The notes: generated by a model not told the origin, from the letters alone. A stretch of 64,000 nt of DNA from DAOMFM01 sp035429825 (GCA_044224215.1 JBGAKX010000004.1:16568-80567); one strand, 5' to 3'; positions 24,562 through 33,348 are shown, counted from the first letter of the stretch. Program-made: numbers and translations.

Positions 24562-26631
24562 TCAGTTCACCAGCAACGGAGGCTCGCCGCCCGGCTCGCC
24601 CTCTTCCAGCTCCGGATCGGACGGATCGGGCGTCTGCTCGTCGATCTCCCACACCTGGAACAGCGCCGGCGACACCTCGGTCACAAAGCGCGACGGTTTC
24701 TGTATGACCGTTTCGCGCGTGCGCTCGACGACGGTCAGCGGATAGCAGACCGCCAGCTGGTCGCGGGCGCGCGTGATGGCAACGTAGAACAGCCGCCGCT
24801 CCTCCTCCTCGCTGTCCGCCGTTCTGAGCGACCTTGCCGACGGAAACCTCCCGTCCGATGCCCAGATGACGAACACCGCGCGCCACTCGAGCCCCTTCGC
24901 CTGGTGGATCGACGACAGTACCAGGCGTTCGTCCTCGTCGGCCCCCTCGACGATGTCCTCGCCGGCCGTGCCGCCGGGTTCGCCGAACCGCTCGGTGTTT
25001 ACGAGCGCGAGATCGCTCAGGAACGCCTCGGTCGAGTCGAACTGCGTGGCAAACCGCGCAAGCTGCCGCAGATCCTCTTCGCGGGCGTCCGCGTTCTCGT
25101 ACGACCCCTGCAGGTGGTCGAGATACCCGCGCTGGAGGATCGTCTCGATCTGTTTCGCGGGGTCGCCCGCGACGCCCGGCGCGATGAGCGCGCCGACGAG
25201 CGCCGCAAACCGCGCCCAACCGTCGCCAGCGGGCGCGCTCTCCACGGCGCCTGCGCGTACGAGGGCAAGCGGATTCTCGGCGATCGCGAGCCGCTCCCAG
25301 ATGCGCGCGGCTGTGCGCGCGCCAACGCGCGGGATCAGTCTGAGGACGCGCTTCCACGCCAGCTCGTCGCGAGGATTCACGACGAGCCGGAGGTACGAGA
25401 TGACGTCCTTGATGTGAGCCTGCTCGAAGAACCGCAGACCGGAGCGGATCGAGTACGGAATGTTGCGTCGAGAGAGCTCCAGCTGAAGCTCGAGCGCGTG
25501 CCAGTGCGAACGGTAGAGCACCGAGACCTCGGAGAGCGGCATGCCTTCGTCGCGGAGTTCGAGCACGCGCGACGCGACGAACGCCGCCTGCTGCTCGGCA
25601 TCGCGCAGCGGCACGAGCGCCGGCTCGTAGCCGGATGCGGGCCGAATTGCGCGCAGCTGCTTTGGCAGCTGCGCCCGGTTCTGGGCGATCGACGCGTTCG
25701 CGAGCGTCAGGATCTCGGGCGTCGATCGGTAGTTCGATTCGAGCCGGTACTCCTCGGCGTCCGGGTAGCGCTTGCCGAACGTGAGCATGTTGCCGATGTG
25801 GGCTCCGCGCCAGCCATAGATCGACTGGGCGTCGTCGCCGACGACCATCAGGTTTCGGTGCGCCGCGGCAACAAGGTCGACGATCTCGGCCTGCAGCGTG
25901 TTCGTGTCCTGGTACTCGTCGACGAGCACGTGCTGGAACTGGTCCGAGATCGCGCGCGACACCTCGGCGTTCTCGAGCATCAGGCGGCGCCAGTTGACGA
26001 GCAGGTCGTCGTAGTCCATCGAGTTCCGCTCGCGCTTGCGCTGCTGGTACAGGTATTCGACGCGTTCGATCTGCGAGGCGAGCGGCTCAAAGTATGGATA
26101 TGCGATCGCGAGAACCGCACCGATCGACTGTCCGGTATTGGTCGCATAACTGAAGATGTCGCGCAGCACGGCCGCCTTTGGAAAGCGGCGGGCGCGGGTA
26201 TCGATCGCGGCCTCGTCGACCGCCGTGTCGACGAGATCGGCGGCGTCCTCGGAGTCGAGAATCGTGTAGTTCGCGGAGTATCCCAGCGATTCGGCGTGGC
26301 GCCTGAGCAGCCTGTTGGCGACCGAGTGGAACGTGCCGCCCCAGACACGCCGGACATCGCCGCGAACCAGCGATTCGACCCGTCCGAGCATCTCGCGCGC
26401 GGCGCGGTTCGTGAACGTCACGACGAGGATCCGCGACCCGGGAACGCCCGATTCGATCAGCCGCGCAACGCGGTACGTGACGGTCCGAGTCTTGCCCGAA
26501 CCAGCGCCGGCGATGACCAGCTTGGGTCCGAGACCGGATGCGACGACGCGGTACTGCTCTTCGTTCAGCGCACGTGCGTAATCGACCGCATACTGTGTCT
26601 GAAGCTCCCGCTTGATCGTGTACCGCTTCAT
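24562..26631 (-). CDS. ATP-dependent DNA helicase, UvrD/PcrA family (SF1A)
   Basis: 689 residues. Helicase motifs in order: Q-motif LNEEQYRVV, Walker A AGAGSGKTRT (about residues 41-50), LVVTFTNRAAREM, motif II VLVDEYQDTN, motif III VVGDDAQSIYGWRGA, motif IV YRLESNYRSTPEI, motif V SSIHQAKGLEWRAVFVI and motif VI EEERRLFYVAITRARD. It is a 3'-5' translocase used in repair and replication restart. It is slightly shorter than PcrA (about 720) and has an acidic Pro/Gly-rich tail. The N-terminus MKRYTIKRELQTQYAVDYARALN differs from UvrD and is closer to Rep/PcrA-like proteins of other phyla. A -10 element lies 8 bases upstream of the start. Confidence 0.9.
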   Translation of the reverse strand: MKRYTIKRELQTQYAVDYARALNEEQYRVVASGLGPKLVIAGAGSGKTRTVTYRVARLIESGVPGSRILVVTFTNRAAREMLGRVESLVRGDVRRVWGGTFHSVANRLLRRHAESLGYSANYTILDSEDAADLVDTAVDEAAIDTRARRFPKAAVLRDIFSYATNTGQSIGAVLAIAYPYFEPLASQIERVEYLYQQRKRERNSMDYDDLLVNWRRLMLENAEVSRAISDQFQHVLVDEYQDTNTLQAEIVDLVAAAHRNLMVVGDDAQSIYGWRGAHIGNMLTFGKRYPDAEEYRLESNYRSTPEILTLANASIAQNRAQLPKQLRAIRPASGYEPALVPLRDAEQQAAFVASRVLELRDEGMPLSEVSVLYRSHWHALELQLELSRRNIPYSIRSGLRFFEQAHIKDVISYLRLVVNPRDELAWKRVLRLIPRVGARTAARIWERLAIAENPLALVRAGAVESAPAGDGWARFAALVGALIAPGVAGDPAKQIETILQRGYLDHLQGSYENADAREEDLRQLARFATQFDSTEAFLSDLALVNTERFGEPGGTAGEDIVEGADEDERLVLSSIHQAKGLEWRAVFVIWASDGRFPSARSLRTADSEEEERRLFYVAITRARDQLAVCYPLTVVERTRETVIQKPSRFVTEVSPALFQVWEIDEQTPDPSDPELEEGEPGGEPPLLVN

Positions 26632-26639
26632 CTGACGTG

Positions 26640-26645
26640 AGTATA
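26640..26645 (-). promoter_or_regulatory. Predicted -10 element for the UvrD/PcrA helicase gene
   Basis: TATACT on the minus strand (26645 to 26640) ends 8 bases before ATG 26631. A weak TTCGAA occurs 17 bases further upstream (26668 to 26663). No Shine-Dalgarno is seen. Confidence 0.45.
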
Positions 26646-26684
26646 CGGCAGGTCGGCGAGGCTTCGAACCGGGGCCATGAGGAA

Positions 26685-26726
26685 AGGCCTCACACAGAGG
26701 ATTGCACGTTCCTCCGCGTGAGGCCT
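26685..26726 (-). terminator. Hairpin between the small basic gene and the helicase gene
   Basis: A 9-bp stem AGGCCTCAC/GTGAGGCCT (26685-26693 and 26718-26726) encloses an internal loop and a second stem GAGG/CCTC (26697-26700 and 26711-26714) with a 10-base loop. It lies just downstream of the minus-strand small gene and upstream of the helicase promoter, which fits a transcription terminator. There is no strong T-run. Confidence 0.5.
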
Positions 26727-26765
26727 CGCCTCTGAACCGTTGCTGTGCGTCTGCTGTGGACCGGG

Positions 26766-26999
26766 TCAGGCCGCTTCGTTGAACAGGGCCTTGAACATGT
26801 CGCGCGCTTCCATCGCACTGCGGGGCGTGCGCTTGAGGGCCGGGTTGGGTCCCGACGCCTTTGCCTTTCGAATCACTGCCTTCTGCTCGGCTCGGGCCGA
26901 CTCTTCTGCCTGCCGAGCCGCGATGGCATCCGCCTTGATCAATCGTGGAGCGGCTGCCATCGTCGTCGATCCCTGCTGCGCTGCTCTCTTGGTCTTCAT
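26766..26999 (-). CDS. Small basic Ala/Lys/Arg-rich protein of unknown function
   Basis: 77 residues from ATG 26999, chosen because GGAG lies 6 bases upstream; an ATG at 27041 would add 14 residues but has no such site. The sequence is rich in Ala, Lys, Arg and Glu, and is probably helical (LIKADAIAARQAEESARAEQKAVIRKAKA). It ends in SAMEARDMFKALFNEAA. There is no signal peptide or Cys. I do not recognise it. A nucleic-acid-binding role is possible from composition alone, but that is only inference. Confidence 0.5.
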   Translation of the reverse strand: MKTKRAAQQGSTTMAAAPRLIKADAIAARQAEESARAEQKAVIRKAKASGPNPALKRTPRSAMEARDMFKALFNEAA

Positions 27000-27366
27000 A
27001 ATCGTCTCCAACAGCTCGGTTTCGTTCAGAAACGCGAGCACCCTCTAAGTCTTTCCTGGTTGTCTTTCAATCCGAGAACTGAAGCTGTCGCAGATTTCTC
27101 AGCAATCTGTGTGCCATAAGCGCCGATCGAGTGTGCAATCGGTCAATCTGCCGTAATAAACTGAAAAACGGCCTGAATTGTTCGCGAATTCTCGGGGCGG
27201 ATCCCGCGCGCTTGGGACGAAGTGGAGCCAGCGTGTCCCAAATTTGAGCAATGCTGCACCATTTGGTGTCGCATTTCTTGGACATCCGGCGCAGCGTGTG
27301 GCGTTTTTGTCCGGCACCGTCTGGGATCGCTACACGGAAACGCGCGGCTTCCGATCGCGAATCGGT
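27000..27366. other. Gene-poor, AT-richer spacer between the small basic gene and the 377-residue protein gene
   Basis: This stretch is visibly less GC-rich than its neighbours. It contains TAATAAA-type words near 27150 and a 7-bp inverted repeat TTGGGAC/GTCCCAA at 27212-27218 and 27235-27241 (16-base loop). A minus-strand open frame of about 70 codons from 27285 has no ribosome-binding site and is not called. It most likely holds regulatory DNA for the plus-strand gene, and possibly a small RNA, but no RNA structure could be identified. Confidence 0.4.
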
Positions 27367-27396
27367 TTGCACCTTGCCGCGCCGCGGCAGTATGAT
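27367..27396 (+). promoter_or_regulatory. Sigma-70-type promoter for the 377-residue protein gene
   Basis: TTGCAC at 27367-27372, an 18-base spacer, then TATGAT at 27391-27396. The predicted start is near 27403, leaving a leader of about 64 bases before ATG 27467. Confidence 0.5.
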
Positions 27397-27466
27397 ACGG
27401 CGTCGTCTTGCGCTCCGTTCGCGGGCGCATCAAGCCGATGTATCAAGGAAGTGGTTGGGGTCTCCT

Positions 27467-28600
27467 ATGGGTGTGTCCCCCTCGGGAAAAGGTAAGCACA
27501 CGCGTCCCGACGGCATGACGTCGCCGGTCGATGCGGTGTCTCCCGAGCAGGAGCGGTTTGTCACCAGCCCGATGTCTCACAGACCCGTGCCCATACCCGG
27601 GCGTCCGACGGGAAACATCGTGTCGAGCCCGTTTGGCACCGGCAGCGTTTCGTCCAAGGCGCTGCGCCCCGACGCGCCGACTCCTGCGGTTCCGCTTGCG
27701 TCGCTGCTCGAGGACGCCCAGGAGGACATGCTCTGGGGAGGCAGTGAGGCCGAGCGTCGCACCGCGCTCGAGGCCGCCGAGCAGGACCTGACGCTGTACC
27801 GACTCGCCATCGACGCCACCAACCTCACGTACGAGCAGGCGTTCACGATTCTTGCGCTCACCGTCGAGTTCTTCCACCAGGGCGAGCACGTCGAGCGTGT
27901 CGAGCAGCACGCGCTGCGAACCGCGGCCGGTGTGGTGCTCCGAATCCAGCGCATGGTCGCCGACGAGCCGCTCAGGATTCTCGCGCCGTTCTACCTGAAC
28001 CAGCTCCGGAACATCTTCCAGGCGTGGCACCTCTACCGCGAGCTTGCAAAGGCGATCGACAACCGCAGCGACTTCCTCGTCCGGATGCGCGGCAAGGGCG
28101 ACCGGCTCATTCTCGACAGCCTCTTCAGCGAAGAGGGACGCTCGATGCTCGCGGCCCGCGTCGACGGGTTCATCGAGGCGTGTTCGCGAATGCAGCTCAG
28201 CTCCGAGCCGCTCAAGCGCGCCGAGTGGATCGGCAAGCTTCTCATGTACCGCACCGAGAACGACGAGTGGCAGGTGCCGCCGGAAGCGTGTCTCGGTCTG
28301 TGCACGCGGCTCTTGCGCGAGATTCACGACGAGGCGCTGATGGGCGCGCTCAGAAACCTGGCGCTTGCATCGTGGGAAGGGCTCTGCAAGGAGACCAACT
28401 ACCTGCGGGACATCTTCCAGGACGCGACGACCAGCGAGGACACGGTTCGCGGCGTCATCCTGATCCGCACGTCGATACCCGTCGTCGGTCCGCAGATCGA
28501 GAACGCCGACTCGGTCCCGTACTTTCCGGAGCACAACGCGTTCCGCGATCAGGACAAGAACAAGCGCGACAAGCAGCGCATCGTTCGGCTGATCGTCTGA
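27467..28600 (+). CDS. Hypothetical protein, 377 residues, alpha-helical
   Basis: Starts at ATG 27467 with GGGG 6 bases upstream; ATG 27515 is an alternative. The first 80 residues are Pro/Ser/Gly-rich and likely disordered. The rest is soluble and almost entirely helical: LASLLEDAQEDMLWGG, LTYEQAFTILALTVEFFHQGEHV and LRNIFQAWHLYRELAKAI. It ends in a basic stretch RDQDKNKRDKQRIVRLIV. No catalytic motif, membrane segment or signal peptide was seen, and I do not recognise the family. It sits 20 bases upstream of a LysR-type regulator in the same direction, suggesting one transcript. Confidence 0.7.
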   Translation: MGVSPSGKGKHTRPDGMTSPVDAVSPEQERFVTSPMSHRPVPIPGRPTGNIVSSPFGTGSVSSKALRPDAPTPAVPLASLLEDAQEDMLWGGSEAERRTALEAAEQDLTLYRLAIDATNLTYEQAFTILALTVEFFHQGEHVERVEQHALRTAAGVVLRIQRMVADEPLRILAPFYLNQLRNIFQAWHLYRELAKAIDNRSDFLVRMRGKGDRLILDSLFSEEGRSMLAARVDGFIEACSRMQLSSEPLKRAEWIGKLLMYRTENDEWQVPPEACLGLCTRLLREIHDEALMGALRNLALASWEGLCKETNYLRDIFQDATTSEDTVRGVILIRTSIPVVGPQIENADSVPYFPEHNAFRDQDKNKRDKQRIVRLIV

Positions 28601-28619
28601 CGCCCGGGCGCTGTCGGGT

Positions 28620-29519
28620 ATGGATCTCGACCGGCTCCGAGGGTATCTCGCGTTTGCGCGCGTGCTGAATTTCACCGCCGCCGCGCGGCAGATCAACATC
28701 TCGCAGCCCGCGTTGCACGCCCAGGTCAAACAGCTCGAGACGGAGGTCGGCGTGGCGCTGTACGCCCGGGAGTCCGGGCGCCTCGTGCTGACCGAGCAGG
28801 GTCGCGCCCTGCTGATGTTCGGCCAGAACCTGCTCGACGAGGTCGAGCGGTTCGAGACCGGCCTGCGCGGCCAGAATCTGAACGAGGAGCTGCGGCTGGG
28901 TGCGGGCCTGACGGCGACGCTCTACCTGCTGCCGGCACCGTTGCGCGAGTTTCGCGCGAAGTGGCCGGACGTGGAATGCCGACTCGCGGTGCATCACCGC
29001 GCGGACACGCTCGGCATGCTGCGGACCGCCGAGCTCGACCTCGGCGTGACCTCGGTCGAACGCGTGCCCGACGACATGAAGGCGTTCGTCTGCGCGCGCA
29101 CGCGCCACGCGCTGATCGTGCAGACCGGACACGCGCTCGCGACCGCGCGCAGGATCTCGCTCGCCGACATCGCCGAGTTCCCGCTGGTGCTGCCGCGGGC
29201 CGGCCTGCAGCACCGCCGCATGATCGACGATGCATTCCGCCGCGCGGGCGTCGAGTACCGCGCCGCGCTCGAGACGGAAGGCTGGGAGGTCATGAAGCAC
29301 TACGTGGCGCTCGGCTTCGGGATCGCGATCGTCAACGACCTGTGCCTCGCGCACAGCGTGCCGCCCGAGATCGTCGCGCGACCGCTCGCCGATCTGTTCC
29401 CCGAGCGCGTCTACCGGGCGATCTGGGCGCGGAAGCGGCGGTTGCCGGAACCTGCCGAGCAGTTCCTCGCGTACCTGCGGGGACGCTCCGCAAAGGGCCG
29501 CGCCGAGCGCACGGGCTAG
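28620..29519 (+). CDS. LysR-family transcriptional regulator
   Basis: 299 residues, the typical LysR length. The N-terminal winged helix-turn-helix MDLDRLRGYLAFARVLNFTAAARQINISQPALHAQVKQLE (positions 1-40, given in part: key residues F17, T18-A21, S28-Q29-P30, and L38-E39) is followed by the linker helix (LLDEVERFETGLRGQ). The effector domain starts near residue 90. LysR proteins commonly control a divergent gene. Here the upstream gene is co-directional and no divergent partner exists, so the target is unclear. Its stop codon shares the palindrome CTAG with the stop codon of convergent mutL. Confidence 0.9.
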   Translation: MDLDRLRGYLAFARVLNFTAAARQINISQPALHAQVKQLETEVGVALYARESGRLVLTEQGRALLMFGQNLLDEVERFETGLRGQNLNEELRLGAGLTATLYLLPAPLREFRAKWPDVECRLAVHHRADTLGMLRTAELDLGVTSVERVPDDMKAFVCARTRHALIVQTGHALATARRISLADIAEFPLVLPRAGLQHRRMIDDAFRRAGVEYRAALETEGWEVMKHYVALGFGIAIVNDLCLAHSVPPEIVARPLADLFPERVYRAIWARKRRLPEPAEQFLAYLRGRSAKGRAERTG

Positions 29520-31441
29520 CTTCTCCGAAATCCCTCGGGTCGCTGAAACTGCTTCTCGATGTCACGGATGGTGAACCGCAGCAGGATCGGCCGCCCGTGC
29601 GGGCACGTCCACGGATTCTCGGTCGCCAGCAGTTCGTCGATCAGCCACGTCATCTTTTCGTCGGTGAGTGACATGTTGATCTTGATCGCGGCGCGGCACG
29701 CGAGGCTCGCGGCGATCACCTCGCGCAGCACGTCGAGCGATCCGCGGCCCTCGGCGGCGTCGACGGCTTCGAGGAGTTCGGTCAGCAGCGTTCGCGTGTC
29801 GCCGGCGGGAAGCTCGGCGGGGACCGACGTGATCGCGACGGTCCGCCCCGACAGCATGAGCAGGTCGAACCCGGCGGATTCGAGCTCGGGCTGAAGCCGC
29901 TCAAAACTCACCGCCTGGGCGGGCGTCAGGTCGATCGTCTCGGGAATCAGCAATTGCTGTCGAACCGGAGGTTCAGACGTGTTTCGCGCGCGAAAGCGCT
30001 CGAACAGGATCCGTTCGTGCGCGACGTGCTGATCGATCAGCAGCAGACCCTCGTCGTCGGTCGCGACGACAAAGCTCCGGCGGATCTGGCCGAGCGGACG
30101 GATGCGCCCGCTGATCTCGCCTTCGTGGTGGGCGCTCCGGTCATCGACCAGCGCGAGACCGCGATGCGACGGTTCGGTGCGCGCGTCGTCCCCGGACGTC
30201 TCGCGAGGCTGCGTATCGTCACGCGCGAACCACTGTGCAACCGCCGGCGGTTCCTCGAGCGCAGGTGACGCCGCGGCCGGCGACGGAACACGGTAGCCGA
30301 TCGCCAGTGCAGGCTGATCGGGCCGCGGCAGCGGCGGCCACGCGCGCACTGGTGGCGGCGCTGCGGTCGTCTGATGGGCTTCCGGCTCGGCATCGACGTC
30401 TATCGACGCGACGCCGTGGACCTCGGGCGCCGGAAATACGGCGACGGGCCGGCGCGCGCGCTCGAGCGCGTCGCGGATCGCCGATCCGACGATCTGCCGG
30501 ACGAACTGCTCTTCGCGGAACCTGACCTCGGTCTTGGCGGGATGGACGTTCACGTCGATGCGGTCCGGCGGCAGTTCGACGAACAGGATCGCCGCCGGGT
30601 ACGTGCCCGACGGCATCATCGAACGAAAGCCATCCATGATCGCCCGGCCCAGCAGACGGTCGCGAACGTACCGGCCGTTTACGAACAGATACTGCGCCTC
30701 GCGCGATGTTCGCTGCTCCTGCGGGTTCGACACGTAACCGCGGACGCGCACGCCGTTGGCCTCCGTCTCGACCTCGACAAGGCGGTCGACGAGCGGGGCG
30801 CCGAGCAGCTGGTACGCGCGCTCGCGAAGCGTCCCGACCGGCGGCACGCCGATGGTCTCGCGGCCATTGTTCACGAGGCTGAACGCGACGCCCGGGTTCG
30901 CAAGCGCGTAGTGCGTCACGAGGTTGGTAACGTGAAAGCTCTCGGTCGCGTCGCTCTTCAGGAACTTCCGTCGCGCGGGCATGTTGAAGAACAGGTCCTT
31001 GACCGCGACCTCGGTACCGCCGGGCCATGCGACGTCGCGCACGGCTCCGAGCCGTCCACCGTTGATCGCGAGCTGCGTGCCAGCGACCTCCGGGTGCGAC
31101 CGTGTCGTGAGCGTCAGTTTCGAGACGGACGCGATCGACGGCAACGCCTCGCCGCGGAACCCGAACGACGCGATCGCCATCAGGTCCTCGGCTGTCCGCA
31201 GCTTGCTGGTCGCGTGGCGCTCGAACGCAAGGATCGCATCGTCGCGCGTCATGCCTTCGCCGTCGTCCGAGACGCGTACGAGGCTGCGGCCTGCGCCTGC
31301 GATCTCGACCTCGATGCGGGTGGCGCGGGCATCGAGCGCGTTCTCGACGAGCTCCTTTGCGACGGAGGCGGGGCGTTCGACGACTTCGCCCGCGGCGATC
31401 TTGTTGGCGAGGAGCTCCGGAAGGACACGGATCTTTGACAC
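29516..31441 (-). CDS. mutL: DNA mismatch repair protein MutL
   Basis: 641 residues, GTG start at 31441. The GHKL ATPase part shows GEVVERPASVAKELVENALDA (residues 17-37, ATP-lid region), DDGEGM, and GFRGEALPSIASVS. The C-terminal domain has the metal-binding endonuclease motif in slightly altered form (DQHVAHERILFE, usual DQHAx2Ex4E) and the CPHGRP motif near the end. So this MutL is of the nicking type found in bacteria without MutH. No mutS is in the window. A TAGAAT hexamer is only 4 bases from the start, so its promoter role is doubtful. Confidence 0.93.
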   Translation of the reverse strand: MSKIRVLPELLANKIAAGEVVERPASVAKELVENALDARATRIEVEIAGAGRSLVRVSDDGEGMTRDDAILAFERHATSKLRTAEDLMAIASFGFRGEALPSIASVSKLTLTTRSHPEVAGTQLAINGGRLGAVRDVAWPGGTEVAVKDLFFNMPARRKFLKSDATESFHVTNLVTHYALANPGVAFSLVNNGRETIGVPPVGTLRERAYQLLGAPLVDRLVEVETEANGVRVRGYVSNPQEQRTSREAQYLFVNGRYVRDRLLGRAIMDGFRSMMPSGTYPAAILFVELPPDRIDVNVHPAKTEVRFREEQFVRQIVGSAIRDALERARRPVAVFPAPEVHGVASIDVDAEPEAHQTTAAPPPVRAWPPLPRPDQPALAIGYRVPSPAAASPALEEPPAVAQWFARDDTQPRETSGDDARTEPSHRGLALVDDRSAHHEGEISGRIRPLGQIRRSFVVATDDEGLLLIDQHVAHERILFERFRARNTSEPPVRQQLLIPETIDLTPAQAVSFERLQPELESAGFDLLMLSGRTVAITSVPAELPAGDTRTLLTELLEAVDAAEGRGSLDVLREVIAASLACRAAIKINMSLTDEKMTWLIDELLATENPWTCPHGRPILLRFTIRDIEKQFQRPEGFRRS

Positions 31442-31508
31442 GCGCGGATTCTATCGACGCGCGCACAGGAACAGCAACGGGGAACCCTCTTTGTGGCACC
31501 TGAAATCC

Positions 31509-31631
31509 ACCCGCCACCTACCGGTGGCGGTACTGGGTCCAGGAGAGCACCTAACGTGCCGAATCCGATCGCGCGTGACGACACGGCCAGGTTATGCATT
31601 GCCACAGTACCGCCACCGGTAGGTGGCGGGT
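31509..31631. repeat. REPIN-like element with perfect 27-bp inverted ends
   Basis: The ends 31509-31535 and 31605-31631 are exact inverse complements over 27 bases. Each end is itself a hairpin: CCGCCACC, loop TACC, GGTGGCGG at 31511-31530, and the same with loop GGTA at 31610-31629. The interior (69 bases) codes for nothing evident. The element lies between the mutL start and tRNA-Cys. This architecture, two REP hairpins in inverted orientation, is that of a REPIN. The sequence family differs from the one at 24469-24554. Confidence 0.85.
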
Positions 31632-31692
31632 TTAAGGCCACTTCTTGACACGTTTCGAAGCGCAAGCGTAGCATTCCCGGTCCTTTCCGTCC

Positions 31693-31763
<71 letters not shown>

Positions 31764-31765
31764 TC

Positions 31766-31807
31766 GTTGCCGCAGATTCGCGCCTATCCGCGTGAATCTG
31801 CGGCAAC
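31766..31807. terminator. Bidirectional hairpin between tRNA-Cys and the convergent gene
   Basis: Starts GTTGCCGCAGATTC and closes with its exact complement (14 bp). The stem extends inward by CGCG/CGCG with one bulged T around the loop CCTATC. It lies directly after tRNA-Cys and overlaps the last codons and stop of the minus-strand gene. It probably ends both transcripts. There is no T-run on either side. Confidence 0.55.
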
Positions 31808-33253
31808 TCGCGTCAGCGCCACGGGCCGCCGCCTCCAGTTCGTGTTCAATCCCACGACGATCGCTTCGACGTCCGGCGCGAACAACCGAACCGCGAGCGA
31901 CACGCTTGCGTGCATCCGAAACAGCGGCGCCACCAGGTACAGGACCGGCGGCCGCGGGTCGAGCTCGATCCCCGGAAAGTACCCGCGCCGCGCAATCTCG
32001 CCGCGCAGGTGGTGCCAGCGGACGCGGCTCCAGTAGTTCAGGCCCTGCAGCGGCAGCGCGCGGTCCTCGGCCGCCTTCACCTCGATGACGGCGAGCCGCC
32101 CTCCGCGACGCACCGCGAGCAGATCGATCCGGTCGCGCGACTGCCCCCGAAACGCCGGCACCTGTTCGTACGTGCAGCGCGGATCGATCAGCGGATCGAT
32201 CGCTTCGACGTGATCGCGTAGCGTCGACACGAGCCATCGCTCGGGAAACGCACGGTAGAGCGGATGTTGCGGGTACGGCGCGTCAGCAGATCGCACGTGC
32301 TCGAGCTCGCGCACCATCGCCTCGTACGCCGGCCACGATGCGTCGTCGAGCCGGGCGCGTCGCTTCCCGGTTCCGGAACTCGCGACGTTGCCACGAGCAG
32401 ATGCGATCTCGAGCCCGCGCATCGTGATCCGGTCGCGCGCGTCGCCCGCGCGCCGCGAGTGCCTGAGCACCGCCGGCGCGACCGCGAGCATCCGCGCGAC
32501 GAGCGCACTCGCGGGAGGTTCGGCGATCGACCAGATCGCACGACCACCTTGCGGAAGACCACCCTGGTCGTGCGGCCGCACCTCGGCGAGACCTGTCGTC
32601 GTCGCCACGTCGAAGAGCCGAATTGCCGCGCGCGGCGCACACCAGACGAGCCGCTCGGCGAGCACCGACACCGCCGGCGGCGCCGAGAACACCAGCAGAT
32701 CCGCCGCACGTCCCGTCGCGCGCTCCAGCCGGTCGCGCAGCACGATGCCCGCCGCGAGCGCGTCGTCGGCAAACCGGTCCGGGCAGCGCGGCGCGACGGC
32801 GATCACGGCCGCCCGCTCACGGAGCCCGGTGCGGACGCTCCCGAAGATCCGATCGCCCCGCCGAGTCAGCGTGGCCGAGTCGGGTCCCCAGTGCCGTTCG
32901 ATGGCGTGTCGCACCGCCTCCTCGAACCAGTCGTCTCCCCAGCTGAATGGCCCGAAGCCGTCCGGTGCAATCCGCAGAACACGTCCCGGACGGCCGAGCG
33001 GACCACGGACCTCGACGCGCAGCTCGCCGCCGCGCTCCTCCCATCCCGTGACGCGCCACATGCGGCCGGCATCTCCGGCGCGCAAGAGGACTTCGCCATG
33101 GCTCCCCACGAGCTCCACGCCGTCGGTCGCAAGACCGGCGAGGCTTGTCACGCCTTCGAACAGCGTCCAACCGCCGGCGGCGCGCACGGCAATCGCGTCG
33201 CGCAGCGCCTCAAAGTCGGTCGGACACGTGACTCGCCTCATGGTGGTTCGCAC
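31784..33253 (-). CDS. Unknown protein with a C-terminal PD-(D/E)XK-like nuclease domain
   Basis: 489 residues from GTG 33253; ATG 33241 is an alternative. The N-terminal two thirds (about residues 1-330) are mixed alpha/beta and not recognised; they include VIAVAPRCPDRFADDALAAG and LLVFSAPPAVSVLAERLVWC. From about residue 375 the pattern VPAFRGQSRDRIDLLAV then GRLAVIEVKAAED matches the core of the PD-(D/E)XK fold. There the Asp of IDLL and the E-x-K of IEVKAAED would bind metal, as in restriction- and repair-type nucleases. Downstream helices (LQGLNYWSRVRWH) fit the same fold. The function is unknown. It converges on tRNA-Cys. Confidence 0.7.
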   Translation of the reverse strand: MRTTMRRVTCPTDFEALRDAIAVRAAGGWTLFEGVTSLAGLATDGVELVGSHGEVLLRAGDAGRMWRVTGWEERGGELRVEVRGPLGRPGRVLRIAPDGFGPFSWGDDWFEEAVRHAIERHWGPDSATLTRRGDRIFGSVRTGLRERAAVIAVAPRCPDRFADDALAAGIVLRDRLERATGRAADLLVFSAPPAVSVLAERLVWCAPRAAIRLFDVATTTGLAEVRPHDQGGLPQGGRAIWSIAEPPASALVARMLAVAPAVLRHSRRAGDARDRITMRGLEIASARGNVASSGTGKRRARLDDASWPAYEAMVRELEHVRSADAPYPQHPLYRAFPERWLVSTLRDHVEAIDPLIDPRCTYEQVPAFRGQSRDRIDLLAVRRGGRLAVIEVKAAEDRALPLQGLNYWSRVRWHHLRGEIARRGYFPGIELDPRPPVLYLVAPLFRMHASVSLAVRLFAPDVEAIVVGLNTNWRRRPVALTRVAADSRG

Positions 33254-33348
33254 CAGGTGCGACGTACCACGATCGAGCGACGCACGCGCACTGTTGCGTG
33301 CAAACGCGCCAACTCTCTGAGCAGAAATGAGTTACGGGAAGATGCCGC

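Noticed and set aside
24511..26640. Long plus-strand open frame (709 codons) opposite the helicase gene
   Set aside because: The minus strand carries all SF1A helicase motifs. The plus frame has biased composition and no motifs, and it begins inside the REPIN-like element.
27212..27241. 7-bp inverted repeat TTGGGAC/GTCCCAA as an operator or terminator
   Set aside because: The arms are short and the loop long. A chance match is likely, and it has no clear relation to the promoter at 27367.
27067..27372. Minus-strand open frame (about 70-101 codons) in the AT-richer spacer
   Set aside because: No ribosome-binding site, no leaderless-type promoter at the right distance, and it lies over the plus-strand promoter region.
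31442..31451. TAGAAT as a leaderless promoter for mutL
   Set aside because: It ends only 4 bases before GTG 31441, so transcription would begin inside the coding sequence; kept out of the promoter list.
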